A stretch of DNA of 64,000 nucleotides from Epiperipatus broadwayi (Eukaryota > Onychophora > Udeonychophora > Euonychophora > Peripatidae), in assembly GCA_028023455.1 (NCBI GenBank), contig JAQFVV010000031.1, positions 4,218,001 through 4,282,000 on the forward strand, read 5' to 3'. Both the position numbers and the translations under genes were made by a program. Numbering within the stretch: position 1 is the stretch's first letter; each line of letters opens with the position of its first letter. The notes below the pieces were generated by a model. That model ran no database searches, had not been told where the DNA came from, and saw nothing but the letters and a program-made list of their open reading frames with translations. This document shows, piece by piece, positions 1 to 11,227 of this stretch.

Positions 1-545
1 ACCGCAACTTATTATTTAAACGTAACCCAAATTACTATTTAAATCTACACCAAAAAAACACCCGCTCTTGTCAATAAAAATTAAACAACAACTATTATTG
101 TCCCATTGTCAAAAATGTTTATTTATAGAACCAAAACCATAATTTATAAACGAAAGCAAGTCAAATCAGACGTCAATTAAATGTAAACCAATAAAAGTAA
201 AGGTTTTAATTTTTATTTAAACATACACACACGTGAAAAAAAAACAACACTTCTCCCTTTAATTGTTGTCGGCAATCAAATGTAAACCTATCAAAGTAAC
301 GTAAATTATTATTTAAAGATCCATCAAAAAAACCCGTTCTCTCTTGAATTTTGTCAATCCAATTTTACAAAAACAGTAATACTATTTAAAAAAACACAAA
401 TTACTATTTGAACACACACCAAAAAAGACCCTTTGGTAAAAAAAAAAAATTAAAAAAAACAACTATTATTATCCCATCGTCAAAAATATTATTTGGGAAA
501 AATAATTCAGAAACGAAAGAAAGTAAACTTTGTAAACAAACAAAA
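1..545. repeat. Degenerate A-rich tandem repeat
   Basis: Several A-rich phrases recur at regular offsets. A 27-bp phrase starting CAATTAAATGTAAACC (about 174) recurs about 99 bp later with few changes. A phrase ATTACTATTTAAATC...CACCAAAAAA (about 31) recurs at about 307 (offset 274) and about 402 (offset 371). ACTATTATTGTCCCAT (91) recurs at 462 (offset 371). The offsets suggest a basic unit near 95 to 100 bp in a degraded satellite-like array that continues beyond the left edge. No coding potential is visible. Confidence 0.6.
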
Positions 546-2501
546 AAAAAGTCAATATTAATAGAGAATTGCTAGCCCGGGAATGTTATATTAATGTGTT
601 TTTTGGTTAGAAATCGCACCTCTAGCGGCTGACACGAAGGATCAGATGAGAACCTTATTTTCTCCCTTTAGTAATTTTATCTATTAGTTTTTAATTTTTA
701 AAAAAAGAAATTAAGTAAAATTTTAATTAATATTTATCAATTTTTAAAAGAGAAGAAAAAAGGGTTTTAACATTTTGTTAACTCTCTAAAACAAAAGGCA
801 ATGTTCTTCAAATGAAAGAATAACTAAAAGATTATACTGATTTTGGTGATTAAAAAGGAAAGACAATAACTTTCAGAGGAATTTTTAATTATTTAAAAGA
901 AAAATGAAGAGAAATAAACATTTTGTAAAAGAATATTAGTCAAGGTTTAATACTGTCCTTTCTGAGTATTATGTAATTGATTGAATAACAAGATTGTTAA
1001 AGAAAATAAGATTAGGCGCAGACTAAAGCAATATACTTCAGTGTCTGGTCATAACTTATTTTTGATCCAGCTTTTAGAAAGAAAACAGTAGTAGCAGTTC
1101 AGCTATGAAAAGAACAGTGAGAAGTCAGTTTTATAGTCTGAAGTAAGAATAACCTCATTACTAGTTTAAAAAAGATGTTTTTTGAAATGGTGTTGATGAA
1201 AACTATGTGCTAACACCAAGCCAATGTGTTGCCTATTTATTAATTATTAAGTAAAAAGAGAATATCCTTGGTAGAAATTTGCAACAAGCCTTGTGTGTCC
1301 ATCCAAAAGCATGACTATCTCAGCCTGTGCTAACCTGACTAGAAATCTGTTAATATGGAAATTATTATATGGTATAATGGAAAAATTCAGTCTGTATGAA
1401 CCTGATCTGAACATTATTATATTATAAAATGGTTAAATTTAACTTACGTAAATCTAGTTAATTTGAAAGTTATCATTATAATGGAAATTTGAATTTACGA
1501 ATAATTTTTAATGGAAATAAGGAATAAATTCAACTTGTGTTGATCTAAACTGCTAGATAATATAATTTTAAATTGAAAATTTGAAGCTACAAAACGGAAA
1601 AACATAAATGGAACTGGAATTTATAACTACAAAAGAAAGATTAAAAGAATGAAATCCATAGTAAAATAAGGTATAGTTGATGTGTATATTTTCATTTACA
1701 CATTTTTATTTATGAATTTACATTTACAAATAATTTTTAATATAAGTAATAATTTATAGTAAAGAATAATTTTGATTTTTTTTTTTAATGTTTTTTATGA
1801 CCATTCCCCTCCAAATGTAAAAGAGTATGGGATATTCACATTTTTATAAGGAAAGGGAGAAAAGTTTTTAGCTAATCTTAAATTTTATTTTTTGTTGTGA
1901 AATGTTTTTTTCAGTTTTAATTATTAAAAAGAAGGAGTAACTCAGTTATTGTTAATTAGTTAGTAATGTTAATTAGTAAGAATCAGAAGAAAATAATCTT
2001 GTTTTATGAAAATATATTTCTTACATAGAAATATAGTAGATTTAGAATTGTTATAGTATCCTATTTTTTAATTTTATTTTTTGTTCATAAGATGACTTTA
2101 TTAAATAATTGTTCAGAAAATAATAGTGTTAATATATTTATTTCTCCACTTGTCTGTTCTATGGATTGGCAGTATATATGATTCAGTTTAATCATAGCAT
2201 ATACATTTATATTTTCTCTTGTTCATAGTCATAATCTCTAAGATCCTCTTGAGCTATCTCTAGAACAATAATGGTTAATTTATATATATGTAGGATATAT
2301 GTTTGTATTTGGACATTCAGAGAGTTCACTGGATAGTGCAATGGTCAAAATCACCTTTAAAGTCCATTCAGTGTTGGTTTTTTTCAGATGCTTCTAATTA
2401 TTTATAGCATGAAATTATTAAATTTGAAATATAACTGCAATTAATGATCAGTTACAAAATGTTTTTTTAAACTAGGCATTATTCTTGTCTCTATTTTACA
2501 G
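546..2501 (+). other. Probable NADK intron sequence
   Basis: This AT-rich stretch lies directly upstream of an NADK exon and ends in a good splice acceptor (TATTTTACAG). No upstream NADK exon is recognisable in it, so the intron is at least about 2 kb and continues off the window. A GC-richer patch at about 570-660 (contains CCCGGG and AGCGGC) stands out but matches nothing I know. At about 2326-2375 a short phrase GGATAGTGCAATGGT resembles the start of the SINE-like sequence at 40897. Confidence 0.5.
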
Positions 2502-2584
2502 ATTAAAATCCCTTCAGCTTCACGTTCTTCAGTTTGGGTGTCTTTTGATGGTCGTAATAGAAGAGAATTAATCCCTGGACTTAT
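2502..2584 (+). CDS. NADK: NAD kinase, penultimate exon
   Basis: This exon encodes part of the C-terminal beta-rich domain of cytosolic NAD kinase, which phosphorylates NAD to NADP using ATP. It is preceded by a pyrimidine-rich acceptor (TTTTACAG) and followed by a consensus donor (GTAAGT at 2585). The 83 bases read as 27 codons plus two bases, containing the hallmark WVSFDGRNRREL. That is very close to the WVSFDGRxRQE segment of animal NADK that follows the PxxLSPEAR region. Joining it to 4521 keeps the frame and gives GLILRITTS across the junction, matching the family's SISITTS strand. Upstream exons with the GGDGT and NE/D motifs are outside the window. Identification is from recognised family sequence; the splice sites are seen directly. 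Confidence 0.92.
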
Positions 2585-4520
2585 GTAAGTTTATAAGTAA
2601 AATGCTAAAATATTTATAAAATTTAGTATTTGTTTATATATATGTATGCAAGAGTTAGGCATTAAGTGCTCTTTATGATGATCATTGGAAGGGAAGATAT
2701 TTGATATGTAATTCCAAATTAAAATTACATACGAATAATATCTTTTTTGCTGGTGTGTATATGTGTGTGGCCTTTATTTTTAGTACATTAAGTTTTCTTC
2801 CAATACCAAATTTATTTTTATATGTCTTTCTATTAGGTTATTTATTAGTATATTTATTAATATATTTTTATTGAAAATATATTTAGAAATAAATCAAAAA
2901 AAGTATGGCAAATAATGATACCATTTTGTGTTTCTCATCTAATAAGTTTGTAACACTTAGAAAAAGTATAATATAATTATAAGAAGTTAAATATACTTTT
3001 AAAAAGGTATATATAAATATCATATATTTATAAAGAATAAAAAATATTTAACAACTAGAAGGGAGGGCTACTTAGGTGGCAATAATTATTTTTCTCTTCT
3101 GATTACAAGTATCATTTAGAAACAAGAATTAGAATGTTGTTTGTTATTTAGTAGAACACAATGCAGTCATTTAACAAGTGAAAACTATGCTTTGCTGTAA
3201 ATAGAAGCAGTAATAATTTCATGTATAGCATTCATTTTAATTATTGAAAAGTATATGCAGTATCATTTATATACCACATATTTGAAATAGTGCATCAGTT
3301 ACATGAGTTGTTTTTAGACATTAAGTACATTTAAATTTTATATTTTGGCTAGAAAGGAATTTTAATCTTTTTTTAATAAATTAATAAACAAATATGTATT
3401 AGTTAGGTAGGAACTTAAATTAATTCTGTTTTTTTTTTATAAACTCCATCAATTGAATTAAATATGTATTGTAATCAATTATAAATTGATGAAACTTATA
3501 TGAATCAGAGTATCAAGAACTTTTTAGAAAGCTTATTGAAAAATAAAATATTGGATGTTATTTAATAATCAACTTCTAAATTGTAATTTAAAATTTTAAC
3601 TAATTTTCTTTTGTGATTTAGTGAAATTAGGAATTTTATATAGCTATTGAGGGGGGGGAGGATACTTAAAAGTACTATTCTATTTCTACTGCTGTTACAC
3701 TTTATAAACTAGTTCATGTAAGTTTCAGGTTCTTAATATAATACCACAATTTATAACTGAATATGATTTATGTATGCATTAGGTAATTGAATTTTTGTAG
3801 CTTATGTAATACATATCTTAATTTTTTTATATGTGTGCATATTTATGGATAGAGAGAGGTGATCTTATTCATAGATATAGAAAATTAATTTTAAATTTAT
3901 TCACTGTTTGCAGATAAATTGATGATAATCAAATTTTTTTAAAATATTTTTTATCTAATACTTATGTTATGAAAATTAAATTGCCTAAAACCATTTTTTT
4001 TTAATTAACAACTTTTGATGTCTTATTTTTTCCTAGAGCAAGTTAATGTATGATATATATGTTTATTCTTAACAAAACAAAAAAAATTGAATCTTATAAA
4101 CTTAATATTATATTTTATTTATTATTTATACATTGAAATATCTTTTATAGCTTTCATTTCAGTGATAAATTACAATTACATTTTTTAGAAAGATGCAGCT
4201 TTTTATGTCATTTCACTTTTCTTTTTTTTTTTTAACTCTTATTTTGATTGTGAGAAAAAATAAGTGACTCCCTGGATAGCCTTGAAAACCAAAATGGTTT
4301 TGAAGAATTTATAATAGAAATTATTTAATTTTTTAATTTATACTTTTGTTTTAGTTTATTCTGATAAAAAAAAAATTATTGTAATATTCAGAATGTCTAT
4401 GAAGATTGATAGAGTTGAGATTGATAGAGTATGTTCCAAATAAATAATATGTATTTACATTTATATTGCAATGATAATTTTTTATATTTTATTTTAATAT
4501 ATTATTGTTATATGTTTTAG
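2585..4520 (+). other. NADK last intron
   Basis: A 1936-bp intron with GTAAGT donor and TATATGTTTTAG acceptor. It is AT-rich and holds short homopolymers (for example eight G at about 3651) but no recognisable element or exon. Confidence 0.85.
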
Positions 4521-4695
4521 CTTAAGAATAACAACATCTGAATATGCTGTTCCGTCCATATCTGCAAATGATCCACTCCGGGATTGGTTTTCTAGTTTAG
4601 CTCAATGCTTACACTGGAATGAAAGACAAGTTCAAAGTGAACTTTTTCCACTAAGTACTGCTAGCAGTTATACTGGTTCAGTATCTCCTGTATAA
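4521..4695 (+). CDS. NADK: NAD kinase, terminal exon
   Basis: Terminal coding exon of the NAD kinase gene. It completes the codon split at 2584 and runs 58 codons to TAA at 4693-4695. It encodes LRITTSEYAVPSI followed by DWFSSLAQCLHWNER. The second block matches the highly conserved C-terminal DWFxSLAQCLHWN signature of animal NADK, which packs against the NAD site in the tetramer. After that signature the protein ends in a short Ser-rich tail (about 20 residues, ending SVSPV) where vertebrate NADK has an acidic tail. No frameshift or stop interrupts it, so this looks like a live gene. Splice acceptor TTTTAG is at 4515-4520. Confidence 0.93.
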
Positions 4696-4732
4696 CTATT
4701 ACTTATTTATTTTTATATAAAGTACTCTTGAT

Positions 4733-4738
4733 AATAAA
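4733..4738 (+). terminator. NADK: Poly(A) signal of NADK
   Basis: A canonical AATAAA lies 38 bp after the NADK stop codon. T-rich sequence follows at 4743-4790, consistent with a very short 3' UTR. Inferred from position and motif only. Confidence 0.6.
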
Positions 4739-5158
4739 AAGTAATTTTGTTGTACTAATATCGTTTTTATTTTTTTTATTACATTTTTATATTAATTTAT
4801 CAAGAAATAAATATAATTAAAACATAATTACAAAAAAAAAAATCAAGTCAGATGTGTCACATGACCTAATTTAAACGAGCTGGAATTACAAATGTTGCTC
4901 TGCAAATAAGCTTATTTGAAGCTCTTTATATAACATAATTAAAACATAAATCAAAAAAATATTAGCCTTTCACTATGTATATATATTTATCAAGAAAATA
5001 TTTGTATTTATAAAATACGTAACATTACTCCCTGATTGGGGGGAGGGGATGAAGATGGTAAGCTTACCCTCACAGTGGTTTTGTTTTAAAAATATTCATA
5101 AAAGCAATTCAGTGTTTAAAGCTAATTTGTCTCCAATAATCATTTTCAATCCATTCTA
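4739..5158. other. Intergenic, downstream of NADK
   Basis: AT-rich sequence with two nearby copies of ATATAATTAAAACATAA (about 4811 and about 4930) and a GGGGGGAGGGG run at about 5038. Nothing coding is visible. Confidence 0.4.
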
Positions 5159-5418
5159 AGGTTTCTTTTTTCTCTTTAAAACTAAAGAGAAAGATCAAAG
5201 CTTCAGATGTTCAAGATTACAAAGAAGGATTGTGGTGGTATAAGGATTTTATTTGGACATCTTTGCAGTATCTCTCACATGATGATGAGCAGGATCAGTA
5301 TGCTTGGGAAACATTTACTCATTTAGTTTACTTCAGTAGAATTATACAACATTCTAGCAATAATAATTCTATAATCGCAATACACTATACTCAGCTTGAT
5401 TTATGCACTCGTAATTAG
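5159..5418 (+). CDS. Unidentified open stretch, possible terminal exon
   Basis: A frame stays open from about 5159 through a TAG at 5416-5418. Its composition is more protein-like than surrounding noise: EGLWWYKDFIWTSLQYLS is followed by acidic, aromatic and Asn-rich residues, ending QLDLCTRN. A pyrimidine tract (TTTCTTTTTTCTCTTT) just upstream could be part of a splice acceptor, with the exon starting near 5187. I do not recognise the protein. It could be the last exon of an unknown gene, a decayed transposon ORF or chance. The only in-frame Met near the start is at 5230. Confidence 0.2.
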
Positions 5419-5762
5419 TTGAGTTTGTACTGTTCTGTCCCCATTAATTGACTTTCAGTCTGAGGCTTCAACTAAACATCCCCACCTAAAATTTTTTTTG
5501 AGAAGCATGTGTTTAGAAACAGTTTTTCAAATCTCTTTTTCTTCTCTCATGGCTTACCCTTTCTGTCTCAAAAAATACTAATGCAACCACTTTGTTTTGT
5601 TTTTAAACCCTGTTTATAGTTCCCACATGAAAAGAAAATATTGAATCATCAATTGGCACTTTTTTCTTTATCTATACCTTTTTTTAAATTTAATCACCAG
5701 ATTAGTCTTTTAATTAATGTTACAGGAAAACAAATATTTAATCAATACAAAAAGAAAAATAT
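5419..5762. other. Intergenic
   Basis: AT-rich sequence without recognisable genes or repeats. Confidence 0.4.
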
Positions 5763-5854
5763 ACTTTCAGAATCTTTCAAGCATCCTTCAACTATCCACA
5801 CTATCTCATACTACTGATACACATGACCACATACATGTAGAAAGATAAATAATC

Positions 5855-5900
5855 ACCAATAAATGTATTTCGTGCTGAACCAGCATTCGTCAGTTGGTCC
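5855..5900 (-). ncRNA. Hammerhead ribozyme motif HHR1
   Basis: On the minus strand the sequence reads stem I (ACCAA), CTGACGA, stem II (TGCTG GTT CAGCA), C, GAAA, a short stem III, the site UUA, then TTGGT pairing with ACCAA. Core positions are intact: position 7 of CUGANGA is variable in the family, and GAAA is present. The base of stem II is an A-C mismatch here where the right arm has G-C, so activity may be weakened. Type I topology with a minimal stem III is what is known from PLE-associated hammerheads. Confidence 0.75.
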
Positions 5901-6229
5901 GGATTATCTCCCATATATATATAATCAGTGCTCAGTTTATATTAAGATAGCAAATCTTTATACTTTAATGGACAGGCTTCAATCTACTCCAACTCTTCAG
6001 CCATCCATACCATTGAAAATCTGATGTTAGAATGCCCAAATTCCATACTGATGCCAATATCGTTATGCCCAGATTGACCTCAAGTCACTCTGATCCTTCA
6101 TGTATAGGATAGTATTCATTTAAATACATAAAAGAGGGATGGACAAAATGCAGGCTTAATGTGTAAGATTTGAATTACAGGCATTCTTATATCTGGAACT
6201 TAATTGTAAATATAAGGGATTTGAAATCT

Positions 6230-6275
6230 GGACCAACTGATGAGTGCTGGTTCAGCACCAAATACGTTTATTGGT
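6230..6275 (+). ncRNA. Hammerhead ribozyme motif HHR2, core damaged
   Basis: Inverted partner of HHR1. It shows stem I ACCAA/TTGGT, CTGATGA, and stem II GTGCTG GTT CAGCAC (six pairs). The GAAA box reads CAAA (G12 to C), which should abolish catalysis. The UUA cleavage site is kept. The sequence therefore supports family membership but probably an inactive copy. Confidence 0.75.
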
Positions 6276-6410
6276 GATTATTTATCTTTTCTACATGTAT
6301 CAGTAGTATGGATAGTTAAAGGTTGCTTGAAAGTCTGAGTTCAAATCCTCTATATTTACAATTAAGTTCCACGTATAAGAATGCCTATATTTCAAATCTT
6401 TCAGAATCTT

Positions 6411-8318
6411 TGTAACTTTTTCTTTTTTAAAAAGAAAAATTCTTTAATAAATTTACTCTCTAAATTTTAATTAAATTCTATCTTCATAAGATAAAACTTA
6501 ATTTTAGACTGAATATTGATGAAATAATATATATAACGAAATCTTTTTTCTCTAAATTGCAGAAAACAGAATTCGGAATGTTAAATTTTATTGCATTTGG
6601 TGATAAAATTATAGTCAACACATGCATGTACACACCAATGTCTATAGACATATATATATTTTCATTTTTCTTTAAGATTTCCTTTATCCATGAAAAAAAA
6701 ATCTATTCATATCTTGCTAACGCAAATAGTTTATAGAAAGGATTAACTGATACTAACCTTTGAGGAGGTTTGATCATCATCTTGGTCGCACTATAAAATA
6801 TAAGTAACATTTAAACAAAAATATAATTAATGAACCTTTTTTTTTTTTTAATATTTACTCCATCTCAGAAATCTGTGTGTTGCACACATTGCATGCTATG
6901 TCAACATGCCCCTTGTTCTGAATCCTATTTTGTTTTTAATTTATATAAACAATTTTTCACTATATTTAGAATCAAAGATGTATAATTTTGTAGACAATAT
7001 TGCTTTATCCTGTGTTACAATTTCATATATTTATCTTGGAAAAGATAATTATTTATTTTTAATTGGCAAATAATTTGCTCTTCCATTTTCTCTTGATAGT
7101 ACCATTTGTAATAATTATTTTTTCCATTGCAGTAGTACTTGTTATATTTGTGTTAATATTTCATTTGTTACCTTAGTTATAATTATTGATTCTAAATTAT
7201 CCTAGGTATATTCTTATATTTATCTTAAGTTTTTATCTCAATCAGCTTTAATTACTATTTATACTTCTTGTTATCAAAACATATTATAAGGTCTCTGGAG
7301 AACTGTTCTGCAATGTCTATTTTATCTAATTTACAGAATTATACCAGCAGATCTGATTGTACATCTGTTAGAAATATTTATGGGATACCATCGTTGTTTA
7401 AAATGTTTTTGAGTTTTCCCACAGTAGGGATTTGTTGATGTAAATTTTAATAGTTGATGTGTTTAGTTAGAAATGTAATAAGATAAATACAGTTAATCCA
7501 TACTAATTATTAGTAAAAGCTTCACTATATTATAATCATGGTTTTGTTTATAATCATCATATTGATACTGTAAAATCAATGAAACTTTACCTTGCAATTA
7601 AAAATATTACTATATTAATTTACAGACCACTTTTGATAGCTTAATTAATTTGTTTCTCCGTGTGCTCACAGTTTGAACAATTCCTATACTATTTATATTT
7701 AAACCATAATCCATGGCTTGAAGATATGCATACAAATTTGATCATTTTTGACAACAAAGTCTATAAGAATTTTCTGGCATTTTGTCTATTTTGCGTATTT
7801 TTTTATTAAAGAAGCTATTAATCATTTAGACTTTAAAGATTAATCTGAAGTAAATGATAAAAGTTGTAATCTATAAGAAATGTACAAATAGTTTTAAAAC
7901 ATGTTATATAAAAAAAAAATAACTCGTTATATATGTTTAAATCAATGTTTGTGCATTTGTTTGATTTATTTAATCATGAACATTACAATCTTAATTTCAC
8001 TTTATTGTAGATTTACTTATGTTAAAATCCTGCATATCATTTTACTTTTTTTGTGTGTGTGTCTTATGGAAATAATGATAGGAATGACTTATTAATGGAC
8101 ATTATGGAACTACAGTAGATGTTTTTACTTTAAATATGCACTTAAAAGTTTTTTTAATATTTTTATTAGATCTATTTCTAATAATTATTTTAATAAAAAA
8201 TGAAACATAAAATCATTTTCACCTTAAAAGTTTAACCATTAATCCAGCAGTTGTAAATGAATAGTCATTCTAATTTAAAAATAAAATGTATAGATAAAAA
8301 AAATATTAATTTTTCAAA
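6411..8318. other. Intergenic AT-rich DNA
   Basis: About 1.9 kb with no gene, RNA or transposon I can recognise. Short open frames (such as at 7901-8095) are Ile/Leu/Tyr-rich strings typical of random AT-rich DNA. Confidence 0.45.
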
Positions 8319-8778
8319 GTCTATATAAGTGGTAGTCAACCTGGTCCCTACCGCCCACTGGTGAGCATTCCAGCCTTCATGGTGGGCGGCAAGGGTTTTG
8401 TCCGACACTGAAGCACTTTCTTTTTTTTAATTTGACTTTTTAAAAAAATTTCATAGCATTATTTAAAAACATTTTCATTAGGTTTTCATAAAATTCCCTG
8501 TGATAATTTAAATTTCTGAAAATATACTATTTATATCTCTCATGCGTAAGTTTAGTTCACGTTATGTAAATGAAACTAAATGGAACTATAGTGTGACTGG
8601 TAACAAAATTCTTCCAGAATAGCTCGTGCATCTCCCCCCTCCTCCCAATCCATGATGTGTGAGAAGCATATGCAGATGACAATTTACAGTGCAGTCTCTT
8701 TTGTTTGTGGGCACATTGGACAGTATGCAATTAGATTTGTGAGAGTGAGCATGTGCCTACAGCTTCAAACAAAATGTT

Positions 8779-9048
8779 ATGAAGTATTGTAAGCCCATGT
8801 TTCAAAAAAAGAAATATGCTCATGGCTATTTACCAGAGTATCTAAAGATGTGTTTCATAGAATCTGTTGTAAATAAACAACACCCAATGTGTTTATTGTG
8901 TCATAAAACATCCAACGAGGCAATGAAGCCAAGTCAATTGCAAGAATATCTTGCTACAAAGCATCCAAATAATAAGAATAAGCCCATTGAATATTTTCAG
9001 GAAATATATAAAAAATTGTTGCATTATTTAAGAAACAATATTCAGTGA
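8779..9048 (+). pseudogene. BED zinc-finger N-terminus of hAT transposase
   Basis: An 89-codon open frame starting MKYCKPMFQKKKY. A BED finger is visible: CLLCHK (the Cys pair), then NEAMKPSQLQEYLATKHP with the final His. It continues into KPIEYFQEIYKK, as in FAM200/ZBED5 proteins. The frame ends at 9048, and the next transposase segment is in another frame (from about 9074, reading SQLQKVVKAIVLEKL). This copy cannot make full transposase. Confidence 0.85.
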
Positions 9049-9376
9049 ATGAAGATGAATTAATTGCCTCTTATCGCATTTCACAATTGCAAAAAGTAGT
9101 AAAAGCTATAGTATTGGAGAAACTAATAATACCCTCTATAAAAGAATTTATCTCGACAGTAATGCATCAAGATATACCTGAAATTTTAAAAACGACTAAG
9201 CGATGACACAATAAAGCAATGAATTGAAAAAAATGGCAGTTAATGTTGAAAAAAAACTTAAGTATTTTCTAAAACTCTTCATTTTCCATGCAATTGAGTC
9301 TGTCATTGAAGATAATAATGCTTTATTGATGGCATATGTAAATTATTTTGATGAAAACAATACATTATGAGAAGAA

Positions 9377-9637
9377 ATGCTATTCACAATAAATCTCATC
9401 ACAGATACAAAAGGATTATCTATATTTAATACTGTGAAATCATACTTTACAAAAAATAATATTGCTTTGAATAATAATATTGCATGTGCTACTGATGGAG
9501 CACCATCAATGGTAGGCTGCTATCATGGATTTGTTGCTTATTTAAAGGAAGAAGTGCCAAATGCTTTATGTATTCATTGTATGGTGCACAGACAATATCT
9601 TGTAGGAAAACATCTAAGTACAAATCTCCATCATTAA
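9377..9637 (+). pseudogene. hAT transposase catalytic-region fragment
   Basis: The frame includes TVKSYFTKNNIALNNNIACA, TDGAPSMVGCYHGFVAYLK and CIHCMVHRQYL. In hAT transposases the TDGAPxMxG block and the following CxxHCxxHR block are central catalytic-domain motifs. It continues after a frameshift at about 9637 into LTIIIQAINKIKSNAKNVRMF up to about 9789. The family is recognised; the copy is interrupted. Confidence 0.85.
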
Positions 9638-9940
9638 CTATAATAATTCAAGCCATAAACAAGATCAAATCCAATGCAAAAAATGTTAGAATGTTTAGAC
9701 AGCTTTGCCAGGACAATAATGATTTTAATACTTTTTGCACACAGAAGTTCGGTGGCTGTCAAAGGGCACATCTTTGGCTTGTTTTGTAACATTATATGAT
9801 AATCTCATAATTTTTTGAAAATAATGATGAGACCAATCTGTGTCAACAGTTAAAAACAGTAAAGAATGATACTTATTATTTGGCCGATATTTTCAAGATA
9901 TTTAATGGTGCCAATTTTTAGCTTCAAGGAGCTAATAAAA

Positions 9941-10040
9941 CTTGGTGGTCGAGAGGTCAGCAACAGCTGCTTTACAAGCAGTTGTCCCGGGTTAGCGGGT
10001 TCGCTTCCTGGTTGATGTTATGACACATGAGAAAAAAAAA
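9941..10040 (+). mobile_element. tRNA-derived SINE inside hAT
   Basis: Contains a Pol III A box TGGTCGAGAGG (9946-9956) and B box GGTTCGCTTCC (9998-10008), then TGTTATGACAC and an A-rich tail (10031 on). Between the boxes is an anticodon-like hairpin (CTGCT..AGCAG) and an extra-arm-like segment, suggesting origin from a type II tRNA (Leu/Ser-like). It splits the transposase frame between ANKT and LVGCQ; AAAACTT before and AAAACTCTT after look like the target duplication. A second copy lies at 51848-51945. Confidence 0.8.
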
Positions 10041-10338
10041 GAAAACTCTTGTAGGTTGCCAAAGTATTGTGTCATTATTTATTGATAAACTTGAACTACT
10101 TCATTATAATATATTGAAGAAAAATTTCATCAATTTCCTGAATTATCATCTATAAAAGATGATGTAACTCCAGAGGATATTGACAGATTCAGTAGCCACC
10201 CCAATGAACTTAAATTGGACATGGAAAAATGATTTGAAGATATTTTAAAATTGAAGGTATATGACTAAGAGGCTGCTACAACTTTCCAAGAACTGTTAGA
10301 AATTAGATATGATGTAGAAAGTAAACATAAATTCGATA

Positions 10339-10599
10339 GTGATGGATAAGAAAACCTATGGCAAAATAAAAAAAAAATGCCTGTCATATCCAAATATATG
10401 GAAAATGATATTCAGTTTATTGGTACCTTTCCCTACCTCAGATCTTGTGGAATCAGGCTTTAGTGCTGTTAATCATAGTATGTCCAAAGAAAGAAACTGC
10501 CAGAATATTTCTGAAAGAGGAGACCGTTTATTCCTTACAAAAATTGAGTCAGATATCCAGTATTTGGTTTCGCAGCATCAGTCTCAAGGATCTCGTTAA
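10339..10599 (+). pseudogene. hAT C-terminal dimerisation domain fragment
   Basis: The frame reads FSLLVPFPTSDLVESGFSAV (residues about 31-50), then MSKERNCQNISERGDRLFLT and IQYLVSQHQSQGSR before the stop. This is the classic hAT C-terminal (dimerisation) region with the fPTS..vE.gFSav signature. It ends about 320 bp before the element's right terminus. Confidence 0.88.
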
Positions 10600-11227
10600 T
10601 AATTTTAATTAATTAAATGTAATTTCATCAGACATCATGCTTCGAAGTATACACAGTATAAATAAAAAGATAGATTTAACTACAGTAAGTTGCTTTATAA
10701 AGATTTATTCTGCCAAACTTAGTGAAGTCCAATATAAAATATTTGGTAAATAATTATTATATGCTTTAGCTTGCTGTAACTCTGCTTTATAAATTTTATA
10801 ACGTTATTTCCCTACTTTATAGGTCACCATTACTGTGAAACTGGTGGGCAGTTATAAAATTTTACTACTAACAGAAATACAAAAGTGGATGGTGGGTGTA
10901 AAAAGGTTGACTATCCCTGGTCTATGGAAAACAAAAAAAAATATTGAAGTCAGAATTGTTTTGCCTGCATCTAAAAAATGAAAATGTATATGATTTTCAT
11001 TATTAATGGAGAGATATTTGATGGCACGAGATTAATTATGACCAACCCCCTATTAATTTTATTCTACAAAATAGCCGATTTCTAGCTCAGACACTACTTA
11101 ATAATTTTTTGAAATTAATTCTAATATAATATCTATTAAAAAAAAAATCCAATGTATTTCTAATATATGAGACCAGATCATCTGTGCATACAAAAATTCA
11201 ATGTATGCAGAGACATTAATTATCTAA

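Larger units (their letters stand above)
5763..6410. mobile_element. Palindromic hammerhead-bearing element, copy 1
   Basis: The outer parts are inverted copies of each other: 5766-5902 pairs with 6228-6340. The centre (5903-6217) is homologous to the centre of the larger copy at 35647-36718, so both belong to one family. Each arm holds a hammerhead ribozyme motif, divergently oriented (left on -, right on +). Downstream of the right hammerhead is a Pol III B-box-like AGTTCAAATCC (6338-6348). A segment of about 60 bp near 6165-6225 is repeated in inverted form at 6345-6405, so the right side has been rearranged. Penelope-like elements carry hammerheads in their pseudo-LTRs; a PLE or SINE-like retroelement is my inference. 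No ORF survives. Confidence 0.7.
8327..10919 (+). mobile_element. hAT transposon, ZBED5/FAM200-like, dead
   Basis: Terminal inverted repeats are visible: left starts AAGTGGTAGTCAACCTGG, and the right end read in reverse starts CAGGGATAGTCAACCT. Flanking 8-bp duplications are GTCTATAT (8319-8326) and GTCTATGG (10920-10927), 6 of 8 matching, as expected for an old hAT insertion. Inside are plus-strand remnants in order: a BED zinc finger, the catalytic region around ATDGAPSMVG, a region reading HLWLVL, and a C-terminal hAT dimerisation domain. Stops and frameshifts separate them, and a SINE sits in the middle (9941-10040). The order and motifs match the ZBED5/FAM200 group of hAT transposases. 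Confidence 0.9.

Noticed and set aside
7901-8095. 64-codon open frame rich in Ile, Leu, Cys and Tyr
   Set aside because: Composition is that of translated AT-rich noise; no motif, no splice context.
9946-10008. Functional tRNA gene
   Set aside because: A and B boxes are present, but there is no proper acceptor stem pairing, and an A-rich SINE tail follows.
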